Source: Pseudomonadota bacterium
GTDB taxonomy: Bacteria; Desulfobacterota; Desulfarculia; Desulfarculales; Desulfarculaceae
Direction: 5' to 3'
DNA: 64,000 bases
Assembly (NCBI GenBank): GCA_018896025.1
Contig: JAHIND010000017.1
Location: 124,001-188,000 of the forward strand
Positions 8,770-18,107 of the stretch are shown here, piece by piece; within the stretch, counting starts at the first letter, position 1; each line of letters opens with the position of its first letter. The notes below the pieces were generated by a model, which saw only the letters and a list, made by a program, of their open reading frames with translations, searched no databases and had not been told where the DNA came from. A program made the translations under genes and the position numbers.

Positions 8770-9633
8770 ATGGATTATGCCATTCCCGCCGACCGCGTAG
8801 TCATCACCGTGGCCCAAACCGGGGCCATAACCAATAAGTCGCTAAATCCCAACGTGCCCGAGCAGCCGGCGGAGATCGCCCAGTCGGCCTACGACTGCTT
8901 CAACGAGGGGGCGGCCATCGTGCACATCCACGCCCGGGACCCCCAGGGCGAGAACACCTCCGAGCTGTCCATCTTCGAGGACATCCACGGCCGCATTCGC
9001 GACAAGTGCGACATGATCATCCAGGACAGCACCGGCGGCGGTCCCAACCTGACCCAGGAGCAGCGCGTTAACTGCATCAAGGCCAACCCGGACATGGCAT
9101 CCCTTAACATGGGCAGCATGATGCGGGTCGCGGGCCCTTACAAAGGCGTGCCCTTTTCCAACATGCCCGATGAGATCGACTGGTTCGTGGAGCAGATTAC
9201 CCAGCGGGGCATCAAGCCGGAGATGGAGGTCTACAGCCACGCCATGCTCCAGGAGGTGCGCCGCCTCATCAAAGAGGGCCGAGTGCAAAAACCCTACTAC
9301 ATCAACATCGTGCTGGGCATGCGCTACCAGGGGGCCGAAGCGGCCACCCCCAAGACCCTCACCTCCATGGTGGACAACCTGCCCCCGGACAGCATCTTCA
9401 ACTGCACCGGAGTGGGCTCGGCCCAGACTCCCCTGGCCACCATGGCCATGATCATGGGCGGCTGCGTGCGGGTGGGCCTGGAAGACAACATCTACTACGC
9501 CAAGGGCGAGTTGGCCCAAAGCAACGCCCAGTTGGTGGCCAAAGTGGTGCGCATCGCCCGCGAGTTGGGCAAGCAACCGGCCACCCCGGCCGAGGCGCGC
9601 CAATACCTGGGCCTGCCCCCGGCCAAGGCCTAG
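8770..9633 (+). CDS. Beta-keto acid cleavage enzyme (BKACE, DUF849 family)
   Basis: A 287-residue TIM-barrel zinc enzyme. BKACE proteins condense a beta-keto acid with acetyl-CoA to give a CoA ester plus acetoacetate (3-keto-5-aminohexanoate and dehydrocarnitine cleavage are known cases). Visible signatures are the zinc motif HIHARDPQG near residue 47, STGGGPNLT, EVYSHAML and the C-terminal VRVGLEDNIYY. The start was set at ATG 8770, ten bases after an AAAGG ribosome-binding site; the upstream ATG at 8743 overlaps that site. It lies downstream of operator O2. A 3-hydroxyacyl dehydrogenase homologue follows, which matches the carnitine-type logic (3-hydroxy acid to 3-keto acid to cleavage). 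The substrate is not known. Confidence 0.9.
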   Translation: MDYAIPADRVVITVAQTGAITNKSLNPNVPEQPAEIAQSAYDCFNEGAAIVHIHARDPQGENTSELSIFEDIHGRIRDKCDMIIQDSTGGGPNLTQEQRVNCIKANPDMASLNMGSMMRVAGPYKGVPFSNMPDEIDWFVEQITQRGIKPEMEVYSHAMLQEVRRLIKEGRVQKPYYINIVLGMRYQGAEAATPKTLTSMVDNLPPDSIFNCTGVGSAQTPLATMAMIMGGCVRVGLEDNIYYAKGELAQSNAQLVAKVVRIARELGKQPATPAEARQYLGLPPAKA

Positions 9634-9661
9634 ACCGGGACGAAGCGAGGAAAGCAAGCAC

Positions 9662-10627
9662 ATGAACGCCGAGCAGATCAAAAACGTCGCCGTCATCGGC
9701 ATGGGCACCATGGGGCCGGGCCTGGCCCAGGCCTTCGCCCTGGCCGGTTTTCAGGTAACCGGCTTTGACGCCAATCCGGACATGAAGGGACAGGCCAGGA
9801 AAATCTTCCAGGCCAACCTGGACAGCCTGGTGGAGTTCGGGGACCTGGAGCCCGCCAAGGCCCAGGCCGCGGCCGCCCGCCTCAGCTTCGCCGAATCCCT
9901 GGCCGAGGCGGTGGCCAAGGCCGACCTGGTGGTGGAGACGGTCAGCGAGAGGCGCGCCATCAAGCGCCAGGTCTACGCCCAGATCGCCGAGCACTTGGCG
10001 GCGGGCAGCCTGTTGTGGAGCAACACCTCCACCCTGAACATCTACGACCTGCTCCCCGAGGAACTGATCCCCCGCTCCATCATCTCCCACTGGTTCGCCC
10101 CACCTCACATCATCCCCCTGGTGGAGGTGGTCAAGGACCCCAGGGTGGCCCATGAAACGGTGGAGACCACCCTGGCCCTGCTGGAACTGCTGGGCAAAAA
10201 AGCCATCATCATCGAAAAGTTCGTGCCCGGCTTTGTCATCAACCGCATCCAGCGCCTTCTGGGATATGAAATTTTCCACCTTCTGGAGGGCGGCTACATC
10301 AGCCCCGAAGACCTGGACCTGGCGGTGAAGGCCAGCATCGCCCCGCGCATGATGCTTTTGGGTCTGGTGCAGCGCTACGACTTCACCGGCCTGGACCTCA
10401 GCGCCCGCAACCTGCAAGACCAGGAATTCTATGACCCCCCGCTGGACCACCACCCTGCCCCTCTTTTCTCTCTGGTGGACAAGGGGCATTTGGGGGTCAA
10501 GACCGGGCAGGGGTTTTTCGATTACCGCGGCAGGGATATCAGCGAAACCCTGCGCGATCGCGACCGTTATTTGATGCAAATCGTAAAGAGCCTGGATTTC
10601 TGCATTCAGAAAGAACGCCTGGTTTAA
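9662..10627 (+). CDS. 3-hydroxyacyl-CoA dehydrogenase family enzyme
   Basis: A 321-residue NAD-dependent dehydrogenase. The N-terminal Rossmann fold has VIGMGTMGPGLAQAFALAGF (GxGxxG with Asp 35 or so for NAD). The middle carries SNTSTLNIYDL and HWFAPPHIIPLVEVV; the C-terminal helical domain ends GVKTGQGFFDY. In place of the HFFNP of true hydroxyacyl-CoA dehydrogenases it has HWFAPP, a feature also seen in family members acting on free 3-hydroxy acids such as carnitine. Position 28 bases after the BKACE gene suggests it makes the beta-keto acid that BKACE cleaves. That link is inferred from context. Confidence 0.87.
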   Translation: MNAEQIKNVAVIGMGTMGPGLAQAFALAGFQVTGFDANPDMKGQARKIFQANLDSLVEFGDLEPAKAQAAAARLSFAESLAEAVAKADLVVETVSERRAIKRQVYAQIAEHLAAGSLLWSNTSTLNIYDLLPEELIPRSIISHWFAPPHIIPLVEVVKDPRVAHETVETTLALLELLGKKAIIIEKFVPGFVINRIQRLLGYEIFHLLEGGYISPEDLDLAVKASIAPRMMLLGLVQRYDFTGLDLSARNLQDQEFYDPPLDHHPAPLFSLVDKGHLGVKTGQGFFDYRGRDISETLRDRDRYLMQIVKSLDFCIQKERLV

Positions 10628-10676
10628 CACCATGGGGAGAGCGGCCCCGCGCACTATCAAGGAAGGACTGCAAATC

Positions 10677-12356
10677 ATGACCGTTGGCGACAGATTGGCG
10701 CAACTCTTGGCCGAAAGCGGCGTGGACCGCGTTTTCGGCGTGCCCGGCGGGCAAACCCTGCCCCTGTACGAAGGCATCCGCAAGAGCAACGGAGCCATCA
10801 AGCACGTGCTCATGCGCGACGAGCGCAGCGCCGGTTTCGCGGCGGACGCCTACGCCCGCCTCACCGGCAAGCTGGGGGTTTGCGACGCCACCGTCGGCCC
10901 CGGCGCCACCAACCTGCTCTCTCCCCTGGCCGAGGCCCACTGCTCATCCATCCCCATGCTGGCCATCATCTCCGACATCTCCCGCGCCTGGGAGCACCGC
11001 CGCGTGCGGGGCAACGCCTCCCAGGCCATGGAGCAGTTGGAGATGTTCAAGCCGGTGAGCAAGTGGCAGGTCACCTTGACCCAGCCCGCTTCCCTGGAAA
11101 ACGTCATTGACCAGGCCATCAGGGTGGCGGTGAGCGGCCGCCCCGGCCCGGTGGTGGTGGCGGTGCCCGACGACCTGGGCGACCTGGACATCGACTGGCT
11201 GCGCCGGGTGCGGCCGGACGCCTCCTTCCCCCGCCACCGTAGCGCGCCCGAGCCCTCCCAGGTGCAGGCCGCCCGCGCGGCCCTCTTACAGGCCAAAAAG
11301 CCCGTGCTGTTGGCGGGCGGCGGGGTGCACGCCTCGGGGGCCCTCAAGGAATTGGCCGCCCTGGCCCGCAAGCTGGGCGCGCCCCTGGTGACCACCATCA
11401 CCGGCAAGGGGGTCATGGCCGAGACCGATCCCCAGGTGTTCGGGGTCACCGGCTCCATGGGCAGCCCCAAGGCCAACGAGGTGGTGCGCCAGGCGGACCT
11501 GGTGTTCTTCATCGGCTGCAAGGCGGGCCAGCTGGCCACCTTCGGCTACGACTGCCCGGCCTATGGTGTAACCACCATCCACCTGGACATCGACCCCGAG
11601 GAGATCGGGCGCAACTTCCCCGAAAGCATCGCCCTGGTGGGTGACGCCCGTTTGGGCCTGGGCGACCTCTTGGCCGCCCTGGAAGGCGACAGCTTCGCCT
11701 ATAAGTGGGACCTGGAGAATCTGCGCCAAGTCAACCAGCAGTGGTACGACGAAATGACTCTGCGGCCCCAGACCCCCGGCGATCCGCTCAAGGCCCAGGC
11801 GGTCACCCGCCTCATCGACCAGGCCATGGAGCCCGGCGACCTTGCGGTTTGCGACGCCAGCCTTCCCTCGGGCTGGGCCGCTGCTTATCTGCGCCTAAAG
11901 GAGGCCGGGCGCTACTACCTGGCCCCGCGCGGCCTGGCCGGTCTGGGCTGGGGAGCCCCGGCGGCGGTGGGCGCGGCCCTGGCCCGCCCCGAAGCCAAGC
12001 GGGTGTTTTTGTTCGCGGGCGATGGCGGCTACGCCTTCTCCATGCAGGAGATGGAGGTCATGGTGCGCCTGAAGCTGCCGGTGATCACCTGCCTGTTCAA
12101 CAACAACGTGCTGGGCTGGATAAAGCACGTGCAATTGGCCCGCTACGGCGACAACCACATCTCCACCGACTTCAGTCACATTGACTTCGCCACCGTGGCC
12201 AAGGGCTTCGGGGCCCGCAGCTACAAGGTAAACACCCTGGACGAACTCAGCGAAGCCCTGGAAAAAGAACGCCGCCCCGAGGGGCCGGCCATGATCGACA
12301 TGACCACGGACCAGTACGAAACGCCGGTGCTGCGCAACGCCTCGGGCGCGGCCTGA
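10677..12356 (+). CDS. ThDP-dependent enzyme, acetolactate synthase-like
   Basis: A 559-residue three-domain thiamine-diphosphate enzyme. The N-terminal Pyr domain carries VFGVPGGQTLPLYEG and RDERSAGFAADAYAR (conserved activating Glu). The central domain begins near residue 190, and the PP domain carries the ThDP/Mg motif GDGGYAFSMQEMEVM...NNN. ATG 10677 was chosen behind GGAAGGA rather than the in-frame ATG 10632, which lacks a ribosome-binding site. Relatives include acetolactate synthase, benzoylformate decarboxylase, sulfoacetaldehyde acetyltransferase and cyclohexane-1,2-dione hydrolase. No small regulatory subunit gene accompanies it, so a catabolic carboligase/decarboxylase is more likely than branched-chain amino acid synthesis. 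Confidence 0.82.
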   Translation: MTVGDRLAQLLAESGVDRVFGVPGGQTLPLYEGIRKSNGAIKHVLMRDERSAGFAADAYARLTGKLGVCDATVGPGATNLLSPLAEAHCSSIPMLAIISDISRAWEHRRVRGNASQAMEQLEMFKPVSKWQVTLTQPASLENVIDQAIRVAVSGRPGPVVVAVPDDLGDLDIDWLRRVRPDASFPRHRSAPEPSQVQAARAALLQAKKPVLLAGGGVHASGALKELAALARKLGAPLVTTITGKGVMAETDPQVFGVTGSMGSPKANEVVRQADLVFFIGCKAGQLATFGYDCPAYGVTTIHLDIDPEEIGRNFPESIALVGDARLGLGDLLAALEGDSFAYKWDLENLRQVNQQWYDEMTLRPQTPGDPLKAQAVTRLIDQAMEPGDLAVCDASLPSGWAAAYLRLKEAGRYYLAPRGLAGLGWGAPAAVGAALARPEAKRVFLFAGDGGYAFSMQEMEVMVRLKLPVITCLFNNNVLGWIKHVQLARYGDNHISTDFSHIDFATVAKGFGARSYKVNTLDELSEALEKERRPEGPAMIDMTTDQYETPVLRNASGAA

Positions 12357-12444
12357 GGAGCAACCCGGCGCAAGACCCGAGGGACATGAGAAGTTCTACC
12401 TGATTACAAGGTAGTGGACACGAACCTAGGGAAAGGAGAGTCGC

Positions 12445-13419
12445 ATGAGGCGTCTGAAACTGGGAACCATTTTGGCGGGCATCGCTGCCTTGTCGCTGGT
12501 GCTGCTGGGCGGCACGGCCATGGCAGGCTACCCGGACAAACCCGTCACCTTTATCGTCAACTATGGTGCGGGAGGCACCACCGACCTGACCAGCCGTCTG
12601 CTTTGCTCCGTGGCCGAAAAGCCTCTGGGCCAGACCATCACCGTGGTGAACAAGCCCGGCGGCGGCGGCACGGTGGGCCCCACCTATTTGGCCACCCGCA
12701 AGCCCAACGGCTACACCATCGGCGTGACCAGCTTCTCGCCCATGGCCGTGGCCCCGCACATGATGAAGGTCAGCTACACCCTTAAGGACTTCGCCTTCAT
12801 CGCCGGCGTGTGCCGTTACCTCTACGGCGTGGCCGTGGCGGCCAACTCGCCCTACAAGACCTGGGCCGACCTGATGAAAGCCATCGAGAGCGGCAAGCGC
12901 CTGACCATGGCCACCCCCAGCCCGGTGCAGGCCATCCTGTTCCCGCGCTTGGCCAAGTTCACCGGCAAGAAAATGGATAACGTGGTTTGGGTGCGCTACA
13001 AGTCCGGCAAGGAGACCACCGTGGCGCTCCTGGGCGGTCACGTGGACCTGATCGTGGGCAACCCCATGGACATCGCTCCCCAGGTGAAGACCGGTGAGCT
13101 GCGCATGCTGGCTTCCTGCAGCCCGGTGCGCTGGCCCCTGCTGCCCGACGTGCCCACCCTCCACGAGTTGGGCTACAAGGTCGACATCGACTCCTGGTTG
13201 GGCTTTGCCGCTCCGGCGGGCATCAAGGAAGACCGCCGCGCCAAGCTGCAGAACGCCTTCAAGGTCGCGGTCGAGGACAAGCACATCCAGAAAAAGATGA
13301 TCGACCTGGGCATGGCCCCCATGTTCATGAGCGGCGCTGAGTACAACCAGTTCTGCGAGAAGGGCTTTGTTGAAATGGGCGCCGACCTCAAGACCGTGGG
13401 TCTGGAAAAGAAAAAGTAA
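12445..13419 (+). CDS. tctC: TTT-family substrate-binding protein (TctC/Bug)
   Basis: A 324-residue periplasmic binding protein. A Sec signal covers residues 1-28 (MRRLKLG, hydrophobic core, AMA cleavage). Bug hallmarks follow: YPDKPVTFIVNYGAGGTTDLTSR, VVNKPGGGGTVGPTYLA, and LPDVPTLHELGY near the C-terminus. Tripartite tricarboxylate transporters bring in carboxylates by ion symport; Bug proteins bind ligands between two carboxylate-gripping loops, here GAGGTTD. AGGAGAG precedes ATG 12445. The permease gene is 195 bases downstream. Confidence 0.92.
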   Translation: MRRLKLGTILAGIAALSLVLLGGTAMAGYPDKPVTFIVNYGAGGTTDLTSRLLCSVAEKPLGQTITVVNKPGGGGTVGPTYLATRKPNGYTIGVTSFSPMAVAPHMMKVSYTLKDFAFIAGVCRYLYGVAVAANSPYKTWADLMKAIESGKRLTMATPSPVQAILFPRLAKFTGKKMDNVVWVRYKSGKETTVALLGGHVDLIVGNPMDIAPQVKTGELRMLASCSPVRWPLLPDVPTLHELGYKVDIDSWLGFAAPAGIKEDRRAKLQNAFKVAVEDKHIQKKMIDLGMAPMFMSGAEYNQFCEKGFVEMGADLKTVGLEKKK

Positions 13420-13438
13420 CCCTTTAGGACTTGGGCGA

Positions 13439-13566
13439 TGGGTGGCTCTTGGCCGCTGCTTATGAGCGACGCTTTAATCTTTTGATCGGGAAAATCCGGG
13501 CTGAACTCTAGTTCGCAGCCGCAGCCTGCTTTTTCCGGTTCACCAGGCGGGAGCCACCCAATTTTT
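13439..13566 (+). other. Long-loop inverted repeat between binding protein and permease genes
   Basis: TGGGTGGCTC (13439-13448) and GAGCCACCCA (13551-13560) are perfect 10-base arms around a 102-base loop, with five T residues at 13562-13566. It could act as a partial terminator that lowers permease relative to binding-protein expression. The arms are clear; the function is inferred. Confidence 0.4.
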
Positions 13567-13614
13567 CACATCCATGGGTCCAAGTGACGCGATGCCGCCA
13601 TTTGAGGAGTAAAC

Positions 13615-15660
13615 ATGTGGGACTTACTATTTAACGGTTTCGCCGAGGTTCTGGCCCCAGGCAACCTGATATACCTGTTGGGCGGGGTCACGGTGGGCAT
13701 CATCCTGGGGGCCATACCCGGGCTGACCGCCACCATGGGCATAGCCATGGTCATCCCCCTGACCCTCACCCTGCCACCCATCCCCAGCCTGATGATGCTC
13801 ATGGGGGCCTACAAGGGCGGCATCTTCGGCGGCTCCATCGCGGCGATCCTCTTATGCGCGCCGGGAACATCGGCGGCTGCGGCCACTGTAGCCGATGGCC
13901 ATGCCCTTGCCAAAGCGGGCAAGGCCATCAAGGCGCTCAAAATTTCGCTGACCGCCTCGGTGATAGGCGACACCTTCAGCGACATCGTTCTGATTTTCCT
14001 GGCCGTGAACCTGGCCCGGGTGGCCCTACAGTTCGGCCCCGGCGAGTTCACCGCCGTGGCCATCATGGCTCTCACCATCGTGGGCCCGGCCTCGGGCAAG
14101 TCTTTGCTCAAGGGGCTTATAACCGCGGTGGGCGGCCTGATGCTGGCCCTCATCGGCCTGGACCCCGGCACCTCCCTGCCGCGGCTCACCTTCGACCTCA
14201 ACGAACTGGTGGACGGCATCGCCCTGGTGCCCATGCTCATCGGCCTGCTGACCATCCCCGAAATCATGGCTCAGTACGAGGAAAGAGTTAGGACGGTAAA
14301 GGCGCACATTCCTCCACCGTCCTGCAAGGACGACACCCGCATCACCCGCAAGGACTGGAAGCAGATGGTGCGCCCCATGATCAGCGGATCCCTGCTGGGC
14401 ACCGTCATCGGCATCATTCCCGGCCTGGGGCCCACCCTGGGCGCCTTCATGGGCTACGACGCGGCCTGGCGCCAATCCAAGCACCGCGAGGAGTTCGGCC
14501 GGGGCTCGGTGGAGGGCATCGCCGGAGCCGAGTCGGGCAACAACGCGGTGAGCGGGGCCAACCTAGTGCCCCTGTTGGGCCTGGGTGTGCCCGGTGACGT
14601 GGAGGCGGCCATCCTGGTGGGAGCCTTCCTGATCCATGATTTGACCCCCGGCCCCCTAATTTTCCAGGAAGCGCCGGAGGTGATCTACGGCCTGTACGCG
14701 GGCCTGCTCTTGGCCAACCTGCTCCTGTATTGCATCGCCCGCGGCCTGTTGCCCACCTTTACCAAGGCGGCAGGGCTAAGGGTCACCATCATCTTCCCGG
14801 TGATGTTGGTGCTGTGCGCGGTAGGCTCCTATGCCTTCAACCAGAGCCTGTTCGACGTGGGCGTGACCTTCGGCTTCGGTTTGCTGGGCTACGGCCTGAA
14901 CAAGCTGAACTTCCCCCGGGCCACCTTCCTCATCGGATTCATCCTGGGGCCCTTGCTGGAAGACAACTTCCGCCGGGCCATGGTGATCAGCGAAGGCCAC
15001 GCGGACATACTCTTCGCCAGCCCTCTGTCCATCGGCCTGTGGATATTCACCGTGATTTCGGTGGGCACCATCCTCTACAGCAAATGGCGGCAACGCCAAC
15101 GGGTGGAGGCCCTGGCCCCGCCCAAGCCCCTGGAGAGCGAAGAAATCGTGGAGGCCTCCGCCGCGGGGGAAAGCGCGGGCGGGTATCTGCGCGTATCCAA
15201 CTTCGCCATGCAAGTGGGAGGCGCGCTGGTAATCTTCTGCTTCTTCCTGTTCTGCTACCTGGTCGTCTTCCCGGCCCAGGTCGAAACCCCCGGTGGTTTT
15301 GGGGTCTCGGCCCTGCTGTTCCCCAACTCGCTCTTGTTCCTGGGCCTGCTGTTCTCGGGCCTACTGGTGCTTGACCACATTCGCAGGCGCAAGACCTACG
15401 GCTACAGCAAGATGAACTACACGGCGGCGCTCAGGGTGTGCAGCTACGTGCTGGGCATGGTCCTTTACATGCTGGGCCTGGAGTTCCTGGGCTTCATGAT
15501 CAGCTCCACCCTTGGCATCCTGGGCTTCTGCATCCTCCTGGGCGAGCGCAAGATGTTGGTGGTGGGGCCCCTGGCCATACTGGCGCCCCTGGCGATTTAT
15601 CTGCTGTTCGAGTACGGTCTGGGAGTTCAGCTCCCGGGCATGCCTTGGCTTGATTCCTAA
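13615..15660 (+). CDS. tctA: TTT-family permease, TctA fused to TctB
   Basis: A 681-residue membrane protein. Residues 1-500 are TctA: LLGGVTVGIILGAIPGLTATMG, GGIFGGSIAAILLCAPGTSAAAATV, and LGLGVPGDVEAAILVGAFLIHDLTPGP in pieces, with about 11 hydrophobic segments. After a hydrophilic linker (about 495-520, acidic EALAPPKPLESEEIVEAS) come four more membrane segments, beginning FAMQVGGALVIFCFF and including GFGVSALLFPNSL, which match the small TctB subunit. TctA alone is usually near 500 residues and no separate tctB is present, so the two subunits are fused. It is an inner-membrane symporter working with the upstream Bug protein. Confidence 0.9.
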   Translation: MWDLLFNGFAEVLAPGNLIYLLGGVTVGIILGAIPGLTATMGIAMVIPLTLTLPPIPSLMMLMGAYKGGIFGGSIAAILLCAPGTSAAAATVADGHALAKAGKAIKALKISLTASVIGDTFSDIVLIFLAVNLARVALQFGPGEFTAVAIMALTIVGPASGKSLLKGLITAVGGLMLALIGLDPGTSLPRLTFDLNELVDGIALVPMLIGLLTIPEIMAQYEERVRTVKAHIPPPSCKDDTRITRKDWKQMVRPMISGSLLGTVIGIIPGLGPTLGAFMGYDAAWRQSKHREEFGRGSVEGIAGAESGNNAVSGANLVPLLGLGVPGDVEAAILVGAFLIHDLTPGPLIFQEAPEVIYGLYAGLLLANLLLYCIARGLLPTFTKAAGLRVTIIFPVMLVLCAVGSYAFNQSLFDVGVTFGFGLLGYGLNKLNFPRATFLIGFILGPLLEDNFRRAMVISEGHADILFASPLSIGLWIFTVISVGTILYSKWRQRQRVEALAPPKPLESEEIVEASAAGESAGGYLRVSNFAMQVGGALVIFCFFLFCYLVVFPAQVETPGGFGVSALLFPNSLLFLGLLFSGLLVLDHIRRRKTYGYSKMNYTAALRVCSYVLGMVLYMLGLEFLGFMISSTLGILGFCILLGERKMLVVGPLAILAPLAIYLLFEYGLGVQLPGMPWLDS

Positions 15661-15665
15661 AGTAA

Positions 15666-15702
15666 ACCTCAGGCCTCTCGGCGATACCGGGAGGCCTGAG
15701 GT
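15666..15702. terminator. Perfect hairpin after the TctAB gene
   Basis: ACCTCAGGCCTC (15666-15677) pairs perfectly with GAGGCCTGAGGT (15691-15702). There is no U-run, so it is a leaky or Rho-assisted terminator, or a 3' stabiliser. The next gene starts 41 bases later and may be partly read through. Confidence 0.5.
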
Positions 15703-15742
15703 AAAATAGATCAGTATGGCTTGAACAAGAATTGGAGACAGC

Positions 15743-16726
15743 ATGCAAGCGGTACTGGTTAAGTCTCCCGGAGGCTCCGACCAACTCTACCTGGGCCAGG
15801 CGCCCGATCCCCAAATCAAAGAACATCAGGTCCTGGTGAAAATCAAGGCGGCCGGGGTGAACCGGGCCGACACCTTGCAGCGCCGGGGCCAGTATCCCCC
15901 TCCTCCCGGCGAAAGCGAAATCCTGGGCCTGGAGATGGCCGGCGAGGTGGTGGAGGCCGGTCCGGGCTGTGAGCGCCTTAAGCCCGGCGACAAGATATTC
16001 GGCATCCTTTCCGGCGGCGGCTACGCCGAGTACGTGGCCCTGGACGAGGGCCTGGCCATGCCCATACCCGAGGGTATCGAGTTTGAGCAGGCGGCAGGCA
16101 TGGCAGAGGTGTTCCTCACCGCCTATCAAGCCCTGTTCTGGCTGGGCAGGCTGCAACCCGGCGAAAATGTGCTTATCCATGCCGGGGCCAGCGGAGTGGG
16201 CACTGCGGGCACCCAGTTGGCCAAGCTGGCCGGGGCCAGGGTGCTGGTAACCGCCAGCTCCCGGGAGAAGCTGGACGCCTGCCGCGCCCTGGGGGCCGAC
16301 GTGGGCATCAACTACAAGCAGGAAGATTTCCCCACCAGAGTCATGGAGGCCACCGGCAAGCACGGGGCCGACGTGCTCATCGACTTCATCGCGGCCGCCT
16401 ATTACCAGCGCAACCTGGCCTCCCTGGCCCTGGACGGCCGCATGGTCATGCTGGCCTTCATCGGCGGCTACCAGGCCGAGGCGGTGGACCTGCGGCCCAT
16501 GCTGAACAAGCGCATCACGGTGATGGGCACCACCCTGCGCAGCCGCACCCTGGATTACCGGGTCAGGCTGAGCCGGGAGTTCACCGCCAAATACCTGGCC
16601 AAGTTCACCAGCGGCGAACTCAAGCCCGTCCTTGACAGCGTGATCCCATGGAGCGATGTTAGGGCGGCCCATGAACGCATTGAAGCCAACCTGAACGTTG
16701 GCAAAATAATACTGCGGATATCCTGA
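15743..16726 (+). CDS. Zinc-free quinone oxidoreductase-like dehydrogenase (MDR family)
   Basis: A 327-residue NADPH-dependent medium-chain reductase of the quinone oxidoreductase/PIG3 branch. It has the N-terminal GroES-like domain (VNRADTLQRRGQYPPPPG), the nucleotide motif HAGASGVGTAGTQLAKLAGA near residue 150, and the C-terminal FTSGELKPVLDSV. The Cys/His ligands of zinc alcohol dehydrogenases are missing. Homologues reduce quinones or alpha,beta-unsaturated carbonyls, or act as crotonyl-CoA reductase relatives. It is likely part of the LacI-controlled catabolic run but sits behind a hairpin. Confidence 0.87.
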   Translation: MQAVLVKSPGGSDQLYLGQAPDPQIKEHQVLVKIKAAGVNRADTLQRRGQYPPPPGESEILGLEMAGEVVEAGPGCERLKPGDKIFGILSGGGYAEYVALDEGLAMPIPEGIEFEQAAGMAEVFLTAYQALFWLGRLQPGENVLIHAGASGVGTAGTQLAKLAGARVLVTASSREKLDACRALGADVGINYKQEDFPTRVMEATGKHGADVLIDFIAAAYYQRNLASLALDGRMVMLAFIGGYQAEAVDLRPMLNKRITVMGTTLRSRTLDYRVRLSREFTAKYLAKFTSGELKPVLDSVIPWSDVRAAHERIEANLNVGKIILRIS

Positions 16727-16828
16727 GCCGGAGCGTAAGCGGACACTGGCCACGGGACCAATTATGCGGCGCTGAGACGACACACCGCCGGGACGATCCG
16801 CGGTACTAAATTATAGGAGACAGTTCAC

Positions 16829-18088
16829 ATGAAAATTATGATTTGCGGCGCAGTGCGCACTCCCATCGGCAATTACATCGGCGCTCTGCGCGATGTACCC
16901 ACATACAAGCTGGGCGCCCTGGTTCTCAATGAGGCCGTCAAGCGGGCCGGAGTGGATCCGGCCAAGGTTGACGACGTTATCATGGGCCAGTCCTACCAGA
17001 ACGGCGAATCGGTGAACATCGCCCGCATGTCGCTGTTGGCCGCCGGTTGGCCGGACCACGTGACCGGCCTGAGCATCGACCGCCGCTGCCTGTCGGGCCT
17101 GGACGCCATCTGCCTGGGGGCCATGAAGATCATGAGCGGCTTCGCCGACATCGTGGTGGCCGGCGGGGTGGACAGCATGAGCCGGGCCGAGTTCTACATC
17201 CCCGGCGAGTTCATGAAGTGGGGCGTAGGCGGAGCCAATGACCCCAAATGGGGCTTCATGCCTCGGGGCCACGGGGCCATGTCCATGTGGGGCATCCCCT
17301 TGTTCGACCGCATCCAGCGGGCCAGGGTGATGTCCCAGCCCGTGGAGCGCTACGGCGAGCTCAACTCCATGATGACCTGGGCCGAGGCCGCCGCCAAGGC
17401 TGAAGGCGTGACCAGGGAAGAGGCCGACCGCTGGTCCCTGCGCAGCCACCAAAGGGCCATCGCGGCCATCGACGCGGGCAAGTTCGACCAGGAGATCGTG
17501 CCCGTGGAAGTGCCCGGCAAAAAGGGCGAAGTCAAGCTGGTCTCCCAGGACGAGCCGCCGCGGCGCGATTCCTCCCTGGAGCGCCTGGCCAAGCTGCCCA
17601 CGGTCTACCCCGACGGAATCTGCACCGCGGGCAACTCCAGCACCGAAAACGACGGAGCTGCGGCCCTGGTGTTGATGAGCGAAGAAACCGCCCAAAAGCT
17701 GGGAGTTACTCCCCTGGGCAGCCTGATCTCCTTCGGCATCGCAGCCTCGGATCCAGCCCTCACCTACCCCGCCGTGCCGGCTTCGGTGAACAAGGCCCTC
17801 AATAAGGCGGGCATGACCCTGGACCAGATGGAGCTCATCGAGATTCAGGAAGCCTTCGCCGCCCAGGTTTTGGCCGACGCCAAGCTCATGGGCCTTACCT
17901 ACGAGGACATGGACCCCATAGTCAACGTCAACGGCTCGGGCATCTCCCTGGGCCATCCCATCGGAGCCACCGGGGCCATGCGCATGGTCACCCTGCTGCA
18001 CGAGATGCAGCGCCGGGGCGCCTCCTACGGCATGGAAACCATCTGCGGCGGCGGCGGTCAGGGCATCGCCGCCATCGTGGGCCGCTAG
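16829..18088 (+). CDS. Thiolase (acetyl-CoA C-acyltransferase family)
   Basis: A 419-residue thiolase, longer than the usual 390-400. The nucleophile is Cys87 in DRRCLSGLDA, the catalytic His is in GSGISLGHPIGATGAMR, and the second Cys in ETICGGGGQG. GVDSMSRAEFY is the GGMENMS-like loop, with an insert of about 20 residues after it. Thiolases cleave 3-ketoacyl-CoA with CoA, or condense acetyl-CoA. It is sequence-divergent from the three mutually similar thiolases at 28.8, 54.7 and 61.8 kb. Here it may handle the acetoacetyl-CoA or CoA ester left by the BKACE reaction (inference). AGGAGACAG precedes ATG 16829. Confidence 0.9.
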   Translation: MKIMICGAVRTPIGNYIGALRDVPTYKLGALVLNEAVKRAGVDPAKVDDVIMGQSYQNGESVNIARMSLLAAGWPDHVTGLSIDRRCLSGLDAICLGAMKIMSGFADIVVAGGVDSMSRAEFYIPGEFMKWGVGGANDPKWGFMPRGHGAMSMWGIPLFDRIQRARVMSQPVERYGELNSMMTWAEAAAKAEGVTREEADRWSLRSHQRAIAAIDAGKFDQEIVPVEVPGKKGEVKLVSQDEPPRRDSSLERLAKLPTVYPDGICTAGNSSTENDGAAALVLMSEETAQKLGVTPLGSLISFGIAASDPALTYPAVPASVNKALNKAGMTLDQMELIEIQEAFAAQVLADAKLMGLTYEDMDPIVNVNGSGISLGHPIGATGAMRMVTLLHEMQRRGASYGMETICGGGGQGIAAIVGR

Positions 18089-18107
18089 GCTTCCAAGAGG
18101 CCGAGCC

